Part shown: piece by piece, positions 10,517 through 23,900 of the stretch | Layout: the number at the start of each line of letters is the position of its first letter | Numbering within the stretch: position 1 is the first letter of the stretch | Assembly: GCF_016859285.1 (NCBI RefSeq) | Contig: NC_053422.1 | Span: forward strand, 22,271,001-22,335,000 | Length of the DNA: 64,000 bases | Reading direction: 5' to 3' | Source of the DNA: Xiphias gladius | Lineage: Eukaryota; Chordata; Actinopteri; Istiophoriformes; Xiphiidae | Notes under the pieces: model-generated | What the model was told of the DNA's origin: nothing | The model's input: the letters and a program-made list of their open reading frames with translations, nothing else | The model's database searches: none | Made by a program: the position numbers and the translations under genes

Positions 10517-13500
10517 GTACACGCGTGTGAGAGGAAGGAGGGAAAAAAATCCATGAGACCAGTTTCCTATGTCCCGCTAGGTGGCAGTATAATTTCACAA
10601 AAATCACTAATCACAGACACAGAGGTGAGATGTGTTCCAGTAATAAAAAGTGGCAGGAGTGTAATTTAGACATTACAGCATGGAGGTGTTTAAGTGCACC
10701 ATTACCTAAAGAAAAAAGAGACATAATTAGTGCTTGCTTCAAGTTGTAATTAAACAGGAAAGATGATGTTTGTGTTGATAATAGTTGCTTAAGTAGCCCT
10801 AATTGTGTAAAAGCACCCTGTTTTGAAAATAAACATGTATTTCTGAGCTCCGCATCAAGCCGTATTTGCTTGTTTGTCCTTCATCACGTTAAATCTGACT
10901 TGACTTTGCATCCATGTGTCCATCTTTGAGCTCTTTTTGGCATCCCTACACAGATTACACATTAAGAAGTAGCTGACAGAAAGTATTGTAACGCTCGGAT
11001 CTTTCACATCAACCAGTGCTACCGTGGAGTCTTGACACTAACGCATCTGTGCTGCTCTCCTAGTCAGTCCTCCGAGGAGCTGCTCTCTGAGGCTGATGAG
11101 GGAGGACGAGAGTAGGCTGAGCGAGGACATCTCTTCTGTCATAAAACAGAGATAATTGGCCTTTTAAATGACCTCTGCTGTCTCACCCCATTGGCACGGT
11201 GCAGCCGGTCCTTCATTATTCCAATGAACTCCTTATGGCTGAGTTTATCGTCGTAATCCTCGTCAAAGATCTTGAAGACGGTGTTGACCAAGTGGTGGGT
11301 CAGCTTGACGCCCGTAGCCACGTAGACAGCTCGGGTGAACTCTTCTGAATATGACATTTAAAGCAGTAAGACAAAATCTTAGAAGCCTTTTTTATGTCTT
11401 TGCATGCAGCCACATAGTGAGCTTTACTCAATTCATGGATACCTTTGAGATCAAGTAGCGCTTATTTAATGGAGGGAACTACATATTCTTTAGTGATCAA
11501 AAACCGCTTGCAAACTATATTCTTATTCGGCGACCATTAGATTCTGAACTGTGTCTCCTAGACCTTCAGAAATAAAGACCAAAAGAAATAAAGACCAACC
11601 CCAAGACTAATGCTCCTGAAAAAGCTTGAGAGGAGAGAGATTAAAAAGAGAAAACTGTTTTAATTAAGACTTTGGTGGGAAAGATGTGTAATGGTTGGCA
11701 AGTGCTTCCCTTCTGAGCTGCTGGATCATAGTAGTATAACATTGTAAAACTGTATCTACACCTGCTATTTAAAGGATGAGGACAGTCACAGACACCAAAC
11801 ATTGTTCATGAGTGAATGATAGCTCTGGAACGTAAAAAGAGCTTTATCAGATATTAAAGGGGCACTCCATTGATTGGTGAAGGTCAAGGAGTCCAGTTTA
11901 CTGGGAAGGAGGACTAGTCAGACTGTGAAAAGAATTGTATAATGTTGTATAATGTCCTCTGTGGCTCTAGAGGAGCTCTTCAGAGGTTGAAAAAAATTAC
12001 CCTAATGATGTCACCAGATTTTTCTTTCTAATGGACTAATAAATGACTTCAAACGGATACACGATATCACCAAGGAATCAGTACCTCTGTGCACAAACCC
12101 AAGTAGATGAAGAAATGGCTTTCCCAGTTCGGTGTGGAAGCACTTAACTGACCTCCTCAGAGCCCTGACCTCAACTCCTTCCAACACCTTCCGGATGAAC
12201 TGGATCACTTACTGCAAGCCAGGCTTTATCGTCCAACATCAGTGTTGGACTTCAGTAATGCTTTCCTGGCTTAATGGGAGTAAATCCCTGCAGCCAGGTT
12301 CAGAAATCTTGTGGAAAAACCTTCACAGAAGAGTGGAAGCCGTTATAGCAGTTACTGGCTGTTCGTAGAGTATGTTCAAAAGACACATGTGGGTTTAATG
12401 TTCAGGTGTCCACATGCTTTTGGCCCTGTAGTGTAGTTTCTTCAGGAGACATGTGGTTGATAGCACCAACATACCTATAACAAAAACCTCAAAACAGTAA
12501 GTGTGTTTATAAGAGGCTCATCAGATTTGAGGGTTTAACCTTTGTGCTTATAAGTCTACAAAAACTCCCACAAGCACAAACAAATTTCTAACAAATACAT
12601 TGTGGTTGGAATAATGTTTTCCAAAAAGGATGTTTTTATTCATCAGCTACAGTATGTATGCGCCTTGGCTCTGTGTAAACAATAAGATGACTGGATGTTT
12701 GATAGACAATGTACTTTATATATTTTTTTGTCAAGATGAAATTAGCACCTTCAAGCATAGAGCAGGTAAATTACAATATGGTTGGTCCAGCCAGTCATCT
12801 CTGCAGAGGTTTGTGTTTCCCCCATGAGTGCAGCTGCTATTCTCATAGATATCCATGAATTTAACTAACTACACTGCAAACAGAGACATGAGAAAGTAAC
12901 CAAAAAGTGGCTCTCATCAAGAGGAGCAAAAATAGTAAAACTCACTCAAAACCAAAGTATCCAGTGACTCAACTGTATGTGTTGTGCAGCTCGTATTTGA
13001 CTGCAAAGTGAGTCTTTACCTTGACCAATGGAGCGGTTGGCAAAGTTGTACATCTGCATGGCGATGGTAAAATCCTCCAGGTTGTTTAAGAACTGGAAGA
13101 AGGACCTGAACTCCTCAAAGGTGATCCCCTGCAAAGAGATGACAACACTGAACAATAATAAAAATGTATGAAACATAAACCTCGTGAAATGTAACATGAG
13201 ATTTTATAAAGTGCTTCATAAAGCGAACGGCTGCATGTGTCAACACTCCAGCCAAAGATAGTGCTACAATTCACACAATACATAATAATCTGCTTCCTTT
13301 CATCCTGCGGGGGTTTCTTTCGTGTGTGTGGGACCTTGAAGCCATCAGATAGATAACACACCCAAACAGACAAAGTATACACTGCTGGATTTTCCCCGCG
13401 CAGTATGGACACGCTGAGCTGTCAGCAGTGGGGGAGGACTGCAGCTTTTGGGAAGAGGTCAGGCCGTTTGCAAACTTTTCTAAAGCAGATTAACCTGATA

Positions 13501-16500
13501 CTTGCATAAACAAAAACAAAAGTGATGAATCCCCAAACATCTCAGGCTTGGCTGATGACTCAAACACTGAGCCCATTGATGTCCACTCAACCGTCCTGCA
13601 GCTACTAGCTCCTTCTTTTGCCGGGGGCCCTGCCGAACAGGCAACACACACACCCTAACAAATGGAGTAATGACTAATCTGTGACGCTTTGCTGTTTTAA
13701 CAAGGTGAGGGCCATAAAATATCTCTTAGCCTAATGATGAGAACCACTTGATTATCAATGGAGATCTAGCAACAGGCTACTCGAGGTGGCTGAGGAGCTG
13801 CTGGCTTCTTTTCATGCGGGTCAGCGTGCCAAGAGGAAAAACAAATTAAAGCTCAAATGAGGATGCTTCACTCAACAGCTAACTCACACAGTGGTATTGA
13901 AAGAAACAGAGGAGTAAAATACTCCCATATTCAAACAAAACAACTACAGACTATTTCTAGGATTTACAACCACGTGTAGCCATGTGAAGGTTTTTTTTTG
14001 TGTCACGCAAGCTTTATGTTTTTTTTAATTTGTTCTCAATGGCGGATAAAAAAGTTGGAATTTTAAAATTGTAATCTTTGTTGCTTGAAAAGTCTGATAA
14101 AAGAGGGATCAGCATCTTGAGAAAAACCCTTTTTCACTTTCTTTCAAGGAGTTAGATGAGAAGATCGACACCCTTCTCATGTCTGTCAGCTAAATATGGA
14201 GCTATAGCCAGCATGCAGTTATTTTAGCTTAGCATGCAGACTGGAAAAAGCTTGCCTAGCTATCTCTAAAGTTAAAAAAGTCTTTCTAGCAGCATCTCTA
14301 AAGCACATCAAGTAACACACTATATTTTGGTTGTTAATTCTAAACAAAAACCAACATGTAAAAATGACTCTTTGTGATTTTACTGGGGGTTAGATGCTGG
14401 AACTATTTCTTCGAAGGGTGCACTGACTTCCTGGAGTCTTGTCATTAAAGTGAGGGTGCCAGGTGTTGTACCATCGTGTCTGTACAGGCACCTATATATC
14501 ACTGACTGTATATGGCAACCTGAGCTATGGAGAGAGGTGTTGTCAATTAGCTCCAACACGTATCCCCCCTAAAACCAGAAATTGTAATTTAAAAATTCGA
14601 TGTAAATTAAACAAATTAGATACAACATGAATTAGTGAGCTTTACGGGGGGACATAGGCACATTTTTAAACAATGGACAGAGCCAAGCTAGCTGTTCTTC
14701 TGACTTTATTTGCCATGGAGGGAGTGTGAAGAATTATTAGAGGTAAGGATTAGGTTAAACGACAGGGGTTGGACAAAAAACTCTGAAAAACCAATATAAT
14801 AATGTCCAATTTAATCTCTCCTGCTCCAGTGTGTGATCATATTGTTAATATTATTCTGTCTACACCTTTTACTTTAAGATGAGAAATGGGAAGTTTCAGT
14901 GGTAGCATTTCATGAAAAAGTGAATGTGAAGGAAAAACAGCGCACCTGTTCATCCGGCATGCTGTGTCGCACGTTCTCCAAGTTCTCCAATCTGCTGACG
15001 TCGTCCACCTTGGTGTAGCGAAGGAGGATCTGAGCAAAGTCTTCCTCGCTGATGGTGGGCATGCCTTTGGAGTAGGAGAGGAACTCTATCTCAAGCACTT
15101 CTGTCTGCAGGTTGTCCATGAACCTGGAGGAGCGAGACGGACGGCAGCTGCTGACAAGAAATGCCACCACCACTAACTCACATGCACAAAGGAACCCTTA
15201 ACAGTCACTAACAAAACTACTAAAGGTGTAGCTGTTGGAGGTTCAATGTGGTATGAAAATGATTAATCACAATGAATATTACAGTGTGAGATAATAATTT
15301 TCTCAGGGACATCATGATTAATGACAGAGCAGACAAAAGGTATCTCAACTCACTTGTAAAAATCTTCAAATTTCAATTCAGCTTTGCCTTTTTTCCCAAA
15401 GAAATGTACCAGCAGCGTTGTCTCTGTTTTTTCATCCACGTGCTATCAGAAGGACCAAAAGTTAACTACGTTATCACTCCTTATAGCTTTAAATATCCAC
15501 CTCAGATGTGATATTATTTGTAAAAGCAACAAAAATGCAGCAATGCACAACAGATTACTGCTACAATTCAGTCAAACCTTGTCTAAGGTTTCGCAAAATC
15601 TCAGTTCCAGCAGCCGGGATAAGCTGTTCTGTCACATACAGGACTATTGTGGTAACATCAGGTAAACATTAACAATGGCATTTATTTAACCATGCTGAAA
15701 CTTAGTTAATAGCCATACCCAGATTCAACTATTGAATAATTACTCAGAGTTAATGGTTAATTTTCACTGTGCCTCAAACCAAACAGTGGGCCATTTCTCA
15801 TTTCTTCCCGATGCAACAGATTTATTACACATGCTACACCCCTTGTTACAGATGCTACTTTTGTTAGAGGAAACATTACAGGAGCTCTTTGAGTATTTAC
15901 TCATACTAACAAGAGGTCAGGTGCATAAATCGAGAACACATTCCACTGTGCTTGCTAGCGCAGAACTTTCTATAGCGCAGGAATTTCTTTAAAAACAAAA
16001 CAGGAAGGACAGTCAGATGATACAGCAGGGCCTGTTGTATGGTATTACTGTATAAGTACAATAGTCAAAGGTGAAGAAGCATCTTAATGACTGATTCACT
16101 ACCTCAGTGAGATCAGAAAACAGAACTTGACTTGTGCCACGTTTGAGAACATCCCACATGCCCCGGGCCTCCACATGCTGACTGTCTTTTCTACGAACCT
16201 GTGGCAGCAATTGAATCACAGCTGTTAGAAGACAAAATACTTCTGGCACATGTTAACTAGATTAGGGAAAGGAAAATGGACAGACAAACACGAAGGGTGC
16301 GCACTGTGGCAGGAGAACATAGACACAGGGACTAGAAACAGGATGAGGAGTCAGACACATACAGTATAGCAGAGGACAGACAGATAGGTGAGCATGCTAT
16401 CCACAGAAACACAGAGACAGACACACAATCAGAACAGGCAGAAACAGACCAGGGCTGACACCAGTGTATCTGAGAGGCCCTTCAGCCCTGACATGAGCCT

Positions 16501-17885
16501 GCTCTGCAGCGATGCATGCAGCCTCTTGGCAGAACGTTAAGCCGACACCGCCAACACATGTCCAAAGCATGCAGGGCGTAAGACCTGGAGGATGATTCAA
16601 GCCAGGTTAACTGGTACTATCCTCATTTGATACTAAGCTGCCAGGTAAATGCAGGATATCAGACACCTGCCATCCACAGTGCTAGTGTGAAATAGGTTCA
16701 GATTTTGATTTGATACTGTACATTTCTGTAATATTTTTTGGTCTTTTGTTTTTGTCACCTTCGCTGCTTAATGCTGTCTGGAACAAAGGAGCCACTCTGT
16801 GCTATTTTTCTCAATGAGGTCACGCTCCTGTTCTCAGATTAACCAATCATTATTATTATTACAGTTTACACCGCTCCCTTGGGTCTCTCAGCTGCTGTGG
16901 GACTAATATAACTACAGCTACACTGAAACACAACTGTCAACAACAATTTGCTTGTAATTGTTGTCATGTACAATAAAAAAAATCACAGAAAATCTGTCTT
17001 CGAAGTAGTTAAAAAAAAACTAGGATTTCTCACAACCAGCTATAAGCCAAGCCATGTTGGTGTCTCTCACTCTCTCTTCTGCTTTTTCAACCTATCATTT
17101 CTTCAGTCTAGATGCCTCTCAAGTCTCAACATCACCTCACTGAAAAGCACACAACCAACCATAAACAGCCAGGCGCCGTCAACACGTGTATGGCTTGCTT
17201 GATTTCATAATATTTATTTATCTTATTCAGTTTTTTCGTCTCTCAAGCCTGAGGGGGAATATGAGACGGTTGACGAAACAGCTTTTCCGCTGCACCTCAC
17301 CCCTTTTCACCAGAGAGGGAGATATATGATATGATCCCACAGCTAATTACAGAACGACTCTTTAATGCACTGCGCTGGTCCGGTCTCATCCCATGAAAAG
17401 ATCATGATACACTTGTAAGTAGAATATGCTGGGGAAAGCCCAACCGCAGCACTGAAGACATGCCTGTTAGTATGTGTTTTTGAAGAGATTTGACTTTGGA
17501 ACTTTTAGCTGGAAAGATACCTAGAGTACTGCAGGAGGAATCAAAACAAAAAGGACACACCTAAAGGTAAAGTCTTCAAACCCGACTCTGAAAAGATGGG
17601 TCTGTCCTTCTGTTAGCTGTAGGCTCTTCTCTGGGTGTGTTGAGTGCTTTTCACAGTGCTGCTTCTCCTCTCTGACTGCCATCTTCATGGTCAAACCCTT
17701 CTCAAAAGGTAACCTGAGCCCAAATACCACTCTTCAAGAAACTGTAAAAATAAAACATGGGGGTCTGGGTGAAAACGTTGTCAGTCTTCAGGTAAGAGCT
17801 TTTTGAAGTGGAATCTCTTGCCCAATGCTGACAAAAGGTAAGTTCATAAATCATCTGCACTGCACCCCCTACACTACCCCCCCCC

Positions 17886-17916
<31 letters not shown>

Positions 17917-20900
17917 AAAGATAATTTTTCAGATAATGTTGAGGTACACAGTGATGTATTTCAGTGAATGTGGATGTGAATGAGACTATCTGGTGTTAAT
18001 AGAGATAAATATGGGTGGTGTCAGCCCCTGAGATACATGTGTGTTTTCTGTGCTAACTCAGAATGCAGAAACATTTTCAGGTTAGCAAGACTGCATGCCA
18101 AATATACATGCAACAAGCAGAACCGTTCATTTTCCTTCGGGAAGAAAGAACAATACGTACACCGTGTGGCTGCGATTTGCGATGACCGTAAAGCTGCAGG
18201 ACCTGAAATGTAAAAGAGAAAAGGTGCATGCATACCAAAGTATTATAGAACAGGAAGAGGTACGGGGATGAGTTTGTAAGCTATCAATTGATTTTTTAAG
18301 TCAAAGCCATCAAGTTTATATGATGTCATTTTACCGTTTAACCAAGATTAGTCCTCCTTTCCTTAAGCTTTATGAATGCGTCTTCATCCTCAACTTCGTC
18401 TTCTTGCACAGCATCATTATATTTCCAAATCTAGAGTACCCATTCTAATGATCTTTTTGATGGTTATACGGGCGCCAGATTAATTCAAGACTGTCCAGAG
18501 ATGCTAACATTTGTCCCAGCAGAGTAAGCTCCTCCATGCTGTGTTTGTGTGATAAGACCTCAAAGAGTTGCTCTTATCGCTCTATTCGGCTCTGCTTGTT
18601 TACATCCACCTGCATGCAGCATAAGACAGCCTTAAAGAGATGAAAGCCTCAGGCATGTTTTACCCTGTATGACCACATTCACCTATGTACAGCCGGTGTT
18701 CTCTCTAGGAATACTGTAAGTGTTGCAAGCAAAAATCTACAATGTGTGATGCTGCTTCAAATTTAAGATTTTTAAGAACTTAAGATAGAGCTGTATTTAC
18801 TTTTTTTGGCTAATGGGAGCAGCAAAGCGAGCTTAGAACGCAACATTGACATATCATCACGTTATTGAGCTATTATAGCAAGCAATTTCTTATTCACATA
18901 TCAAGCAGACATTAAACAACCTTAGCATTCATTTGAAGTGTTTGTGTCAATCTGACATCAAATATTCACTCTCCTTTGGCTCTGCTTTGGTCTCCACCAA
19001 CTCCTGAGGGAAATATCGCTTTAGCCGGTAATCGCTCTGCTTTGTTCACCAGCTAGTTGTCAACATTGTCTGTCTGCAGTTTGGAGCTCAGCAGGTAGTG
19101 TGGTAGTGTGGGTTTATCACAGCTTTTCTGCTGGAAAATGGGACTGATAAGACAAACGAGATGGATCCAAAACAGTGAAATTCCAAACTGTAAAAAAACA
19201 GTGGGCTAAGAGACACTAAAGTGCCTCATAGAGCTGAGGGGTTTGGTCATAATGATTGATTAGTGCAGCTCTAATTAATTGATTTTTTGGCCACTTATGG
19301 GAGGCAGAACAAGCTGAAAACACAACTTTTGACATATCATTGCCTTAGAATGTTGTTGTGTGTTAGAAAACAGCTGCCTATTTAAACATTCAGCTAATAT
19401 GAAGCAACATTAGCAATCATTTGGAGTCGTGTTTCAGGGCACCTGGTGAATGTAAGTCAAATATTCACTGTTCTTTTTGTTCTGTTTTGGTCTCCCTAAA
19501 CTACATGTTTTGACTGTCTTCACCAGCCAACTCTGTCTGTCTTCCATTTGGGGTGGGTGTGTTTATTAATGCCTTTTTTGCCGAAACAGCTGCCTGTTGC
19601 TGCTAGAAACGAGGTTGATTAGAAAACGTTGCACACCGGAAAACGAAAACAATGAGCTAAAGGATGCTAAAAAGCTCTGTAAAGCTGAGAGGAACTGCAC
19701 AGTTAGGTGATGACCACTGGTTTTGCCACTAAGCACAATTCCTTTAATATTAGACATAGTCATTTGGTCCACTATAAGTAAAAAAATACATACATTGGAG
19801 CAGTTTTAAAACAGTCTTAAAACTCATACTTGCTGCTCCAATCTTTGCACGTCTTCAGTAACTTCTTTTCTATCCTTTTTCTTGCGGAAAATTTCTTCCA
19901 GCTGGAGAGAGGATGATATGGTATTATGCAGATTGTAACAAAAATGATCAAAAGCATTTTATTATAACCAATTATCAAGATATGGTTCATACCACCAAGA
20001 ACTCCCTTTTGTCCACCATTTCATTCCCATCTACATCAAACATGTTGAAAGCAATCCTGAAGCCTGCATGGGGCTCTGAAATCAAACAGTAATTAATTAC
20101 ATTGCAGAGTCACCTTTTCCTTTCTAAACTATTTTCAAGATAATTCTGTTTAAGTCAGTTAAAATATTTACTTACTTGTTAAAATGCAGAGCAGGAAGAG
20201 GTACTCTGTGTAACTAATGACACCTGGAAAAAAAGAGAAAAATTAGTCAACGTGAGAAACAAAAGCCAAAATGTTCCCTTTTCCAGCATCAAATAGCATT
20301 AACGACAAGGTGTTCACAGATGTTCAAAGTTATGCGGCCGACATGAATAAGCCTCCCAAAGAAACACTGCACGCCTTCAGACAAGAGTAATCTTCTCGCG
20401 TCACTGATAACATCTTAAAAGGTGCCTTTTACTTCATGCCTGGTGTTCCTCTAACAAAAACATGGGCTTTACAACTGAGCTGACCTATCTGGACACAAAC
20501 CCAAACAAATTTAAAGCCTACGGCTTCTGATCATGTTTGGGTAACAAGGTGTAATACATTCTCAAGTGATCTGTCACTGATTGAGAATGGCCGATTCAGG
20601 TTTTGTGTCGCGTCCTTCAGCTGTCTTTGTTGTGTGACACGGAGAGGGGAAGAGTAAGTGTCAAGAGACATCTCAGCCGACTCAGGAGGCTTCTCCCCTC
20701 TGACTCTGAAAGCATTCCCAAGGTTTTGTTTGCTTGGGAAGATAGAGAATCGAGCTCAGATAGTTCTGGGTGACTGCTCTGGGTGTTATGGGAAAAGAAT
20801 TCAGGTACAGGGTTTGCTGCTGGGAGATGTTTCCAGAAAGAGGAACACTAAAGGAAAAAAAAAAAAAAAAAACTAGCAAAAGAAGATGGAATTTTTACTC

Positions 20901-23900
20901 TGTCTTACATTTCCTCTAGAGGCAGGAACTATGCCGCTAATAGGATGATGTAAAAACCACTGAAACACATGTACAAACGGAGGTGTGAAAAGAGAATTAG
21001 TGATGCGTGCCATTAGACAGAGTTCATCTAAAAATTCCCCATGACAAAGTACTCCATCTTCTCACCCCAGCCCTCACTGGTTGGCAGGTACGGCCTTATA
21101 ATGACAACAGATCTCTAGCTTCAAAGCCTTTAAAGCTTAAATGGGTTGAGGAGAGGAAAAAAAACTTTTAGGATTCCAGCCATGTCTCACCAATACCACA
21201 CACCTTCACTCCTGGGGCGAGCCCCCCTCCTCCCTACAGCTCAGCCTCTGAGCTCAAGTATATGTTGTTAGACAATACAAAGAATTCCACAGAAACACTT
21301 CATACAGAGTGGCAGTCCCGGAGATGTAATTCAATGCCATTCTTAGGCTTCATAATGTCCGTGGTGATCAGGGGGCTGGCCAGTGGAACATGTCTCAACA
21401 TAGCTGGGTTCAAACAGCTCCCTCATTCTCTTAAGCAATGCTTTGTTCACAGATCAATCCAGTCCTTTTTCCCCTGACAAAGCCACAACGTTTAACAGCA
21501 GGATTAAAAGCCCCAAATCCCAGCATTGGCACTTAGCTAAAGCAACAGAGGAGAGAGCAGAACAGAGAGATCTGATGATACACTAGCTCGTCTGACCTAC
21601 TGAGTGGGAGCGTGCAGACCCAGGTGGGAAAATTAAAGATTTTCACTCTCACTCAAGACTCAAGATTTTTTTCATGCGACGTTACTATGAAAAGAGGTTT
21701 GCAGCTGAAGAGAGCAGTAGTTTCAATACCCGCATTAAGTGCAATCAGATTCTCTTTTGAAACACACCCGTGAAGATTCCACATATGCCGAGTGCAGTGC
21801 TCACATACGGTGTTTACAGGCTTGAGGAATCTGTGCAATGAATATCACTAAAAATAGTGACAGATTGGGAAGTCCTGAGGCCAAGTCCTACTCCTTCCCT
21901 CCCAAAGCAGTCGGGATTTGTTGAGCAATAGTATGGATGACAACACAGCCAAATAGGTCAGTTAACATTTTTAGGGCTACAACTAACAATAATTTTATTA
22001 TCCATTAAAGTGACAAATATTTGCTTGATCAGTTAATCATTTTGTTTATCAAATGTCAAATAATAGTCAATCACAATTTCCCAGACCCCAAGCTGGCATC
22101 TTGGAACTGCTCCTTTTGTCCAACCAACAGTTCAGAAATCCAAAAACATTCAGTTAACTGCCATATATGACAAAGAACAGCCACAAATCCTCACAATTGA
22201 GCAGCTGGAACTAGAGAATATTTTGCATTTTTGCTTGACAAATGACTGAAAAAAACGGTTATCCAATCGGTTGCCATTTAATTTTCTGAAAACAGATTAA
22301 TCGTTGATCCTGATCTGAAAGATTGTCTAAAAAATTTTATTGTGCATGGTACAATGCACACAAGTGAATATCAGGAGAAGGAGTAAAAAAAAACAACCAT
22401 AGTATCATTAGCGGTAGGAAAACCTTTTTGCCCATCCAATCTAACGTTTGATGGAGATTTGTAATGCAAAACGACGCTAAAACCTCACTCAAGTCTAATC
22501 AGTGCCATTTTAAGCTTTTTCAGCAAGGCTTTCTTTTAAGGGTTCATGAGTTCAGAATAATTTCTGATGTCTTTTGGAAATCTTTTGCAGTTTGGTACTA
22601 ATCATAGGGAAAACAGAGAAGGTAATTGGCACACTTTCAATTAATTAATTCCAATTAGTTGCTAGTTAAACACAGAGTCATTTAACAGCTCAGCTAAACA
22701 TGCAGAAATGTTATTATAAATGTCTATAAATAATTCATGATTTATCTACTTAGGTTTAACAGCTAGAGCTTTTCTTTCAAGGAAATTCCTACTTTACCTA
22801 TACTTAGTATGAAATTATATAGTTCTTTCCAGGATACTTCATTGTTATTTCATTTTTTAATTAGAGAAACTAGGGAGAAACTTTCTGTATATTACCAATG
22901 GTCTTCTGGCCCTCTTGCAAAGGTTACCTGAGAATAAATCTACAACATGTTACAGGACTGATGGAGAGATAAGATAGCATTTACAGCACACACTTTCTGC
23001 TCTGGATTATATGAGGTTGACATGCAGAACAGAGCGCACTCGGAATGAGACATGGAAGCCCTTAATATGCTTAAAAAAAAAAAAAGCATAAAGGGGGATT
23101 ACTGATATTCAAGGGGTTTATGTGTACAGCTCTAATACATCAAGTGGGTTCCTTACCTTGTTCACGAAGATTCCTAAACAAATTAGATGATCCTTTCCAA
23201 ACAGGTGGGGTATCAGCCAGCATCTTTTCTAATTCCTGAGAGAGTAAAATTCTAAACCACTCATTCATTTCTAAATCCTGGGTATTCACAATATAACACA
23301 ATGTTTGTTGGCATTACAGGCATTGCAGTAATTACAGAGGTGAAACAGAGATTCTCCTCAAGATCAACAAAAATGAACAAGTCTTTATTTATTGTAACTG
23401 AGAATGTATTTAGCTAGAGAAGCCTCTTCAATATAAAACATCTTATATTAATAGCAGCTGTAAACTGTAAAACATTATTGGGTTCTTTCACAACAGAACA
23501 ACTCACCTTTTTTGTAAGTGACCTCCATACTCTTCTATCTAAAAAAAACAAGATCAACAGTTAGCAGCTGACATGTTTGTGGGTTTTACATTTCAATGCT
23601 GAATTCTATATAACTGGGAAACAAAAGTGAAAACAGGTGTCTATGTGGACAGCAACATAAGCCGTGTATCTCCATGGACACATTCCGATGGTCTATAAAG
23701 CAGAAGATAAGAGGGATGCATCGTAAAAACACCTGGCCAGGACATCAGTGACAATAACCCTCCACTGACACATTTTAAAGCCTGCGTATAAAGCTGGGAT
23801 TATGATTTCCGTGTGATGGCTTGCTCTCCACCAAAGTGAGGAAGGGGGAGATATTGTCCTCAATGTGGGCATGTATTTGATGCTTTCAATTAATGTTTCA

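Noticed and set aside
10294-10669. Long frames of His-Thr or Cys-Val repeats (also at 32922, 35226, 26002, 5007)
   Set aside because: These are translations of CA/TG microsatellites, not proteins.
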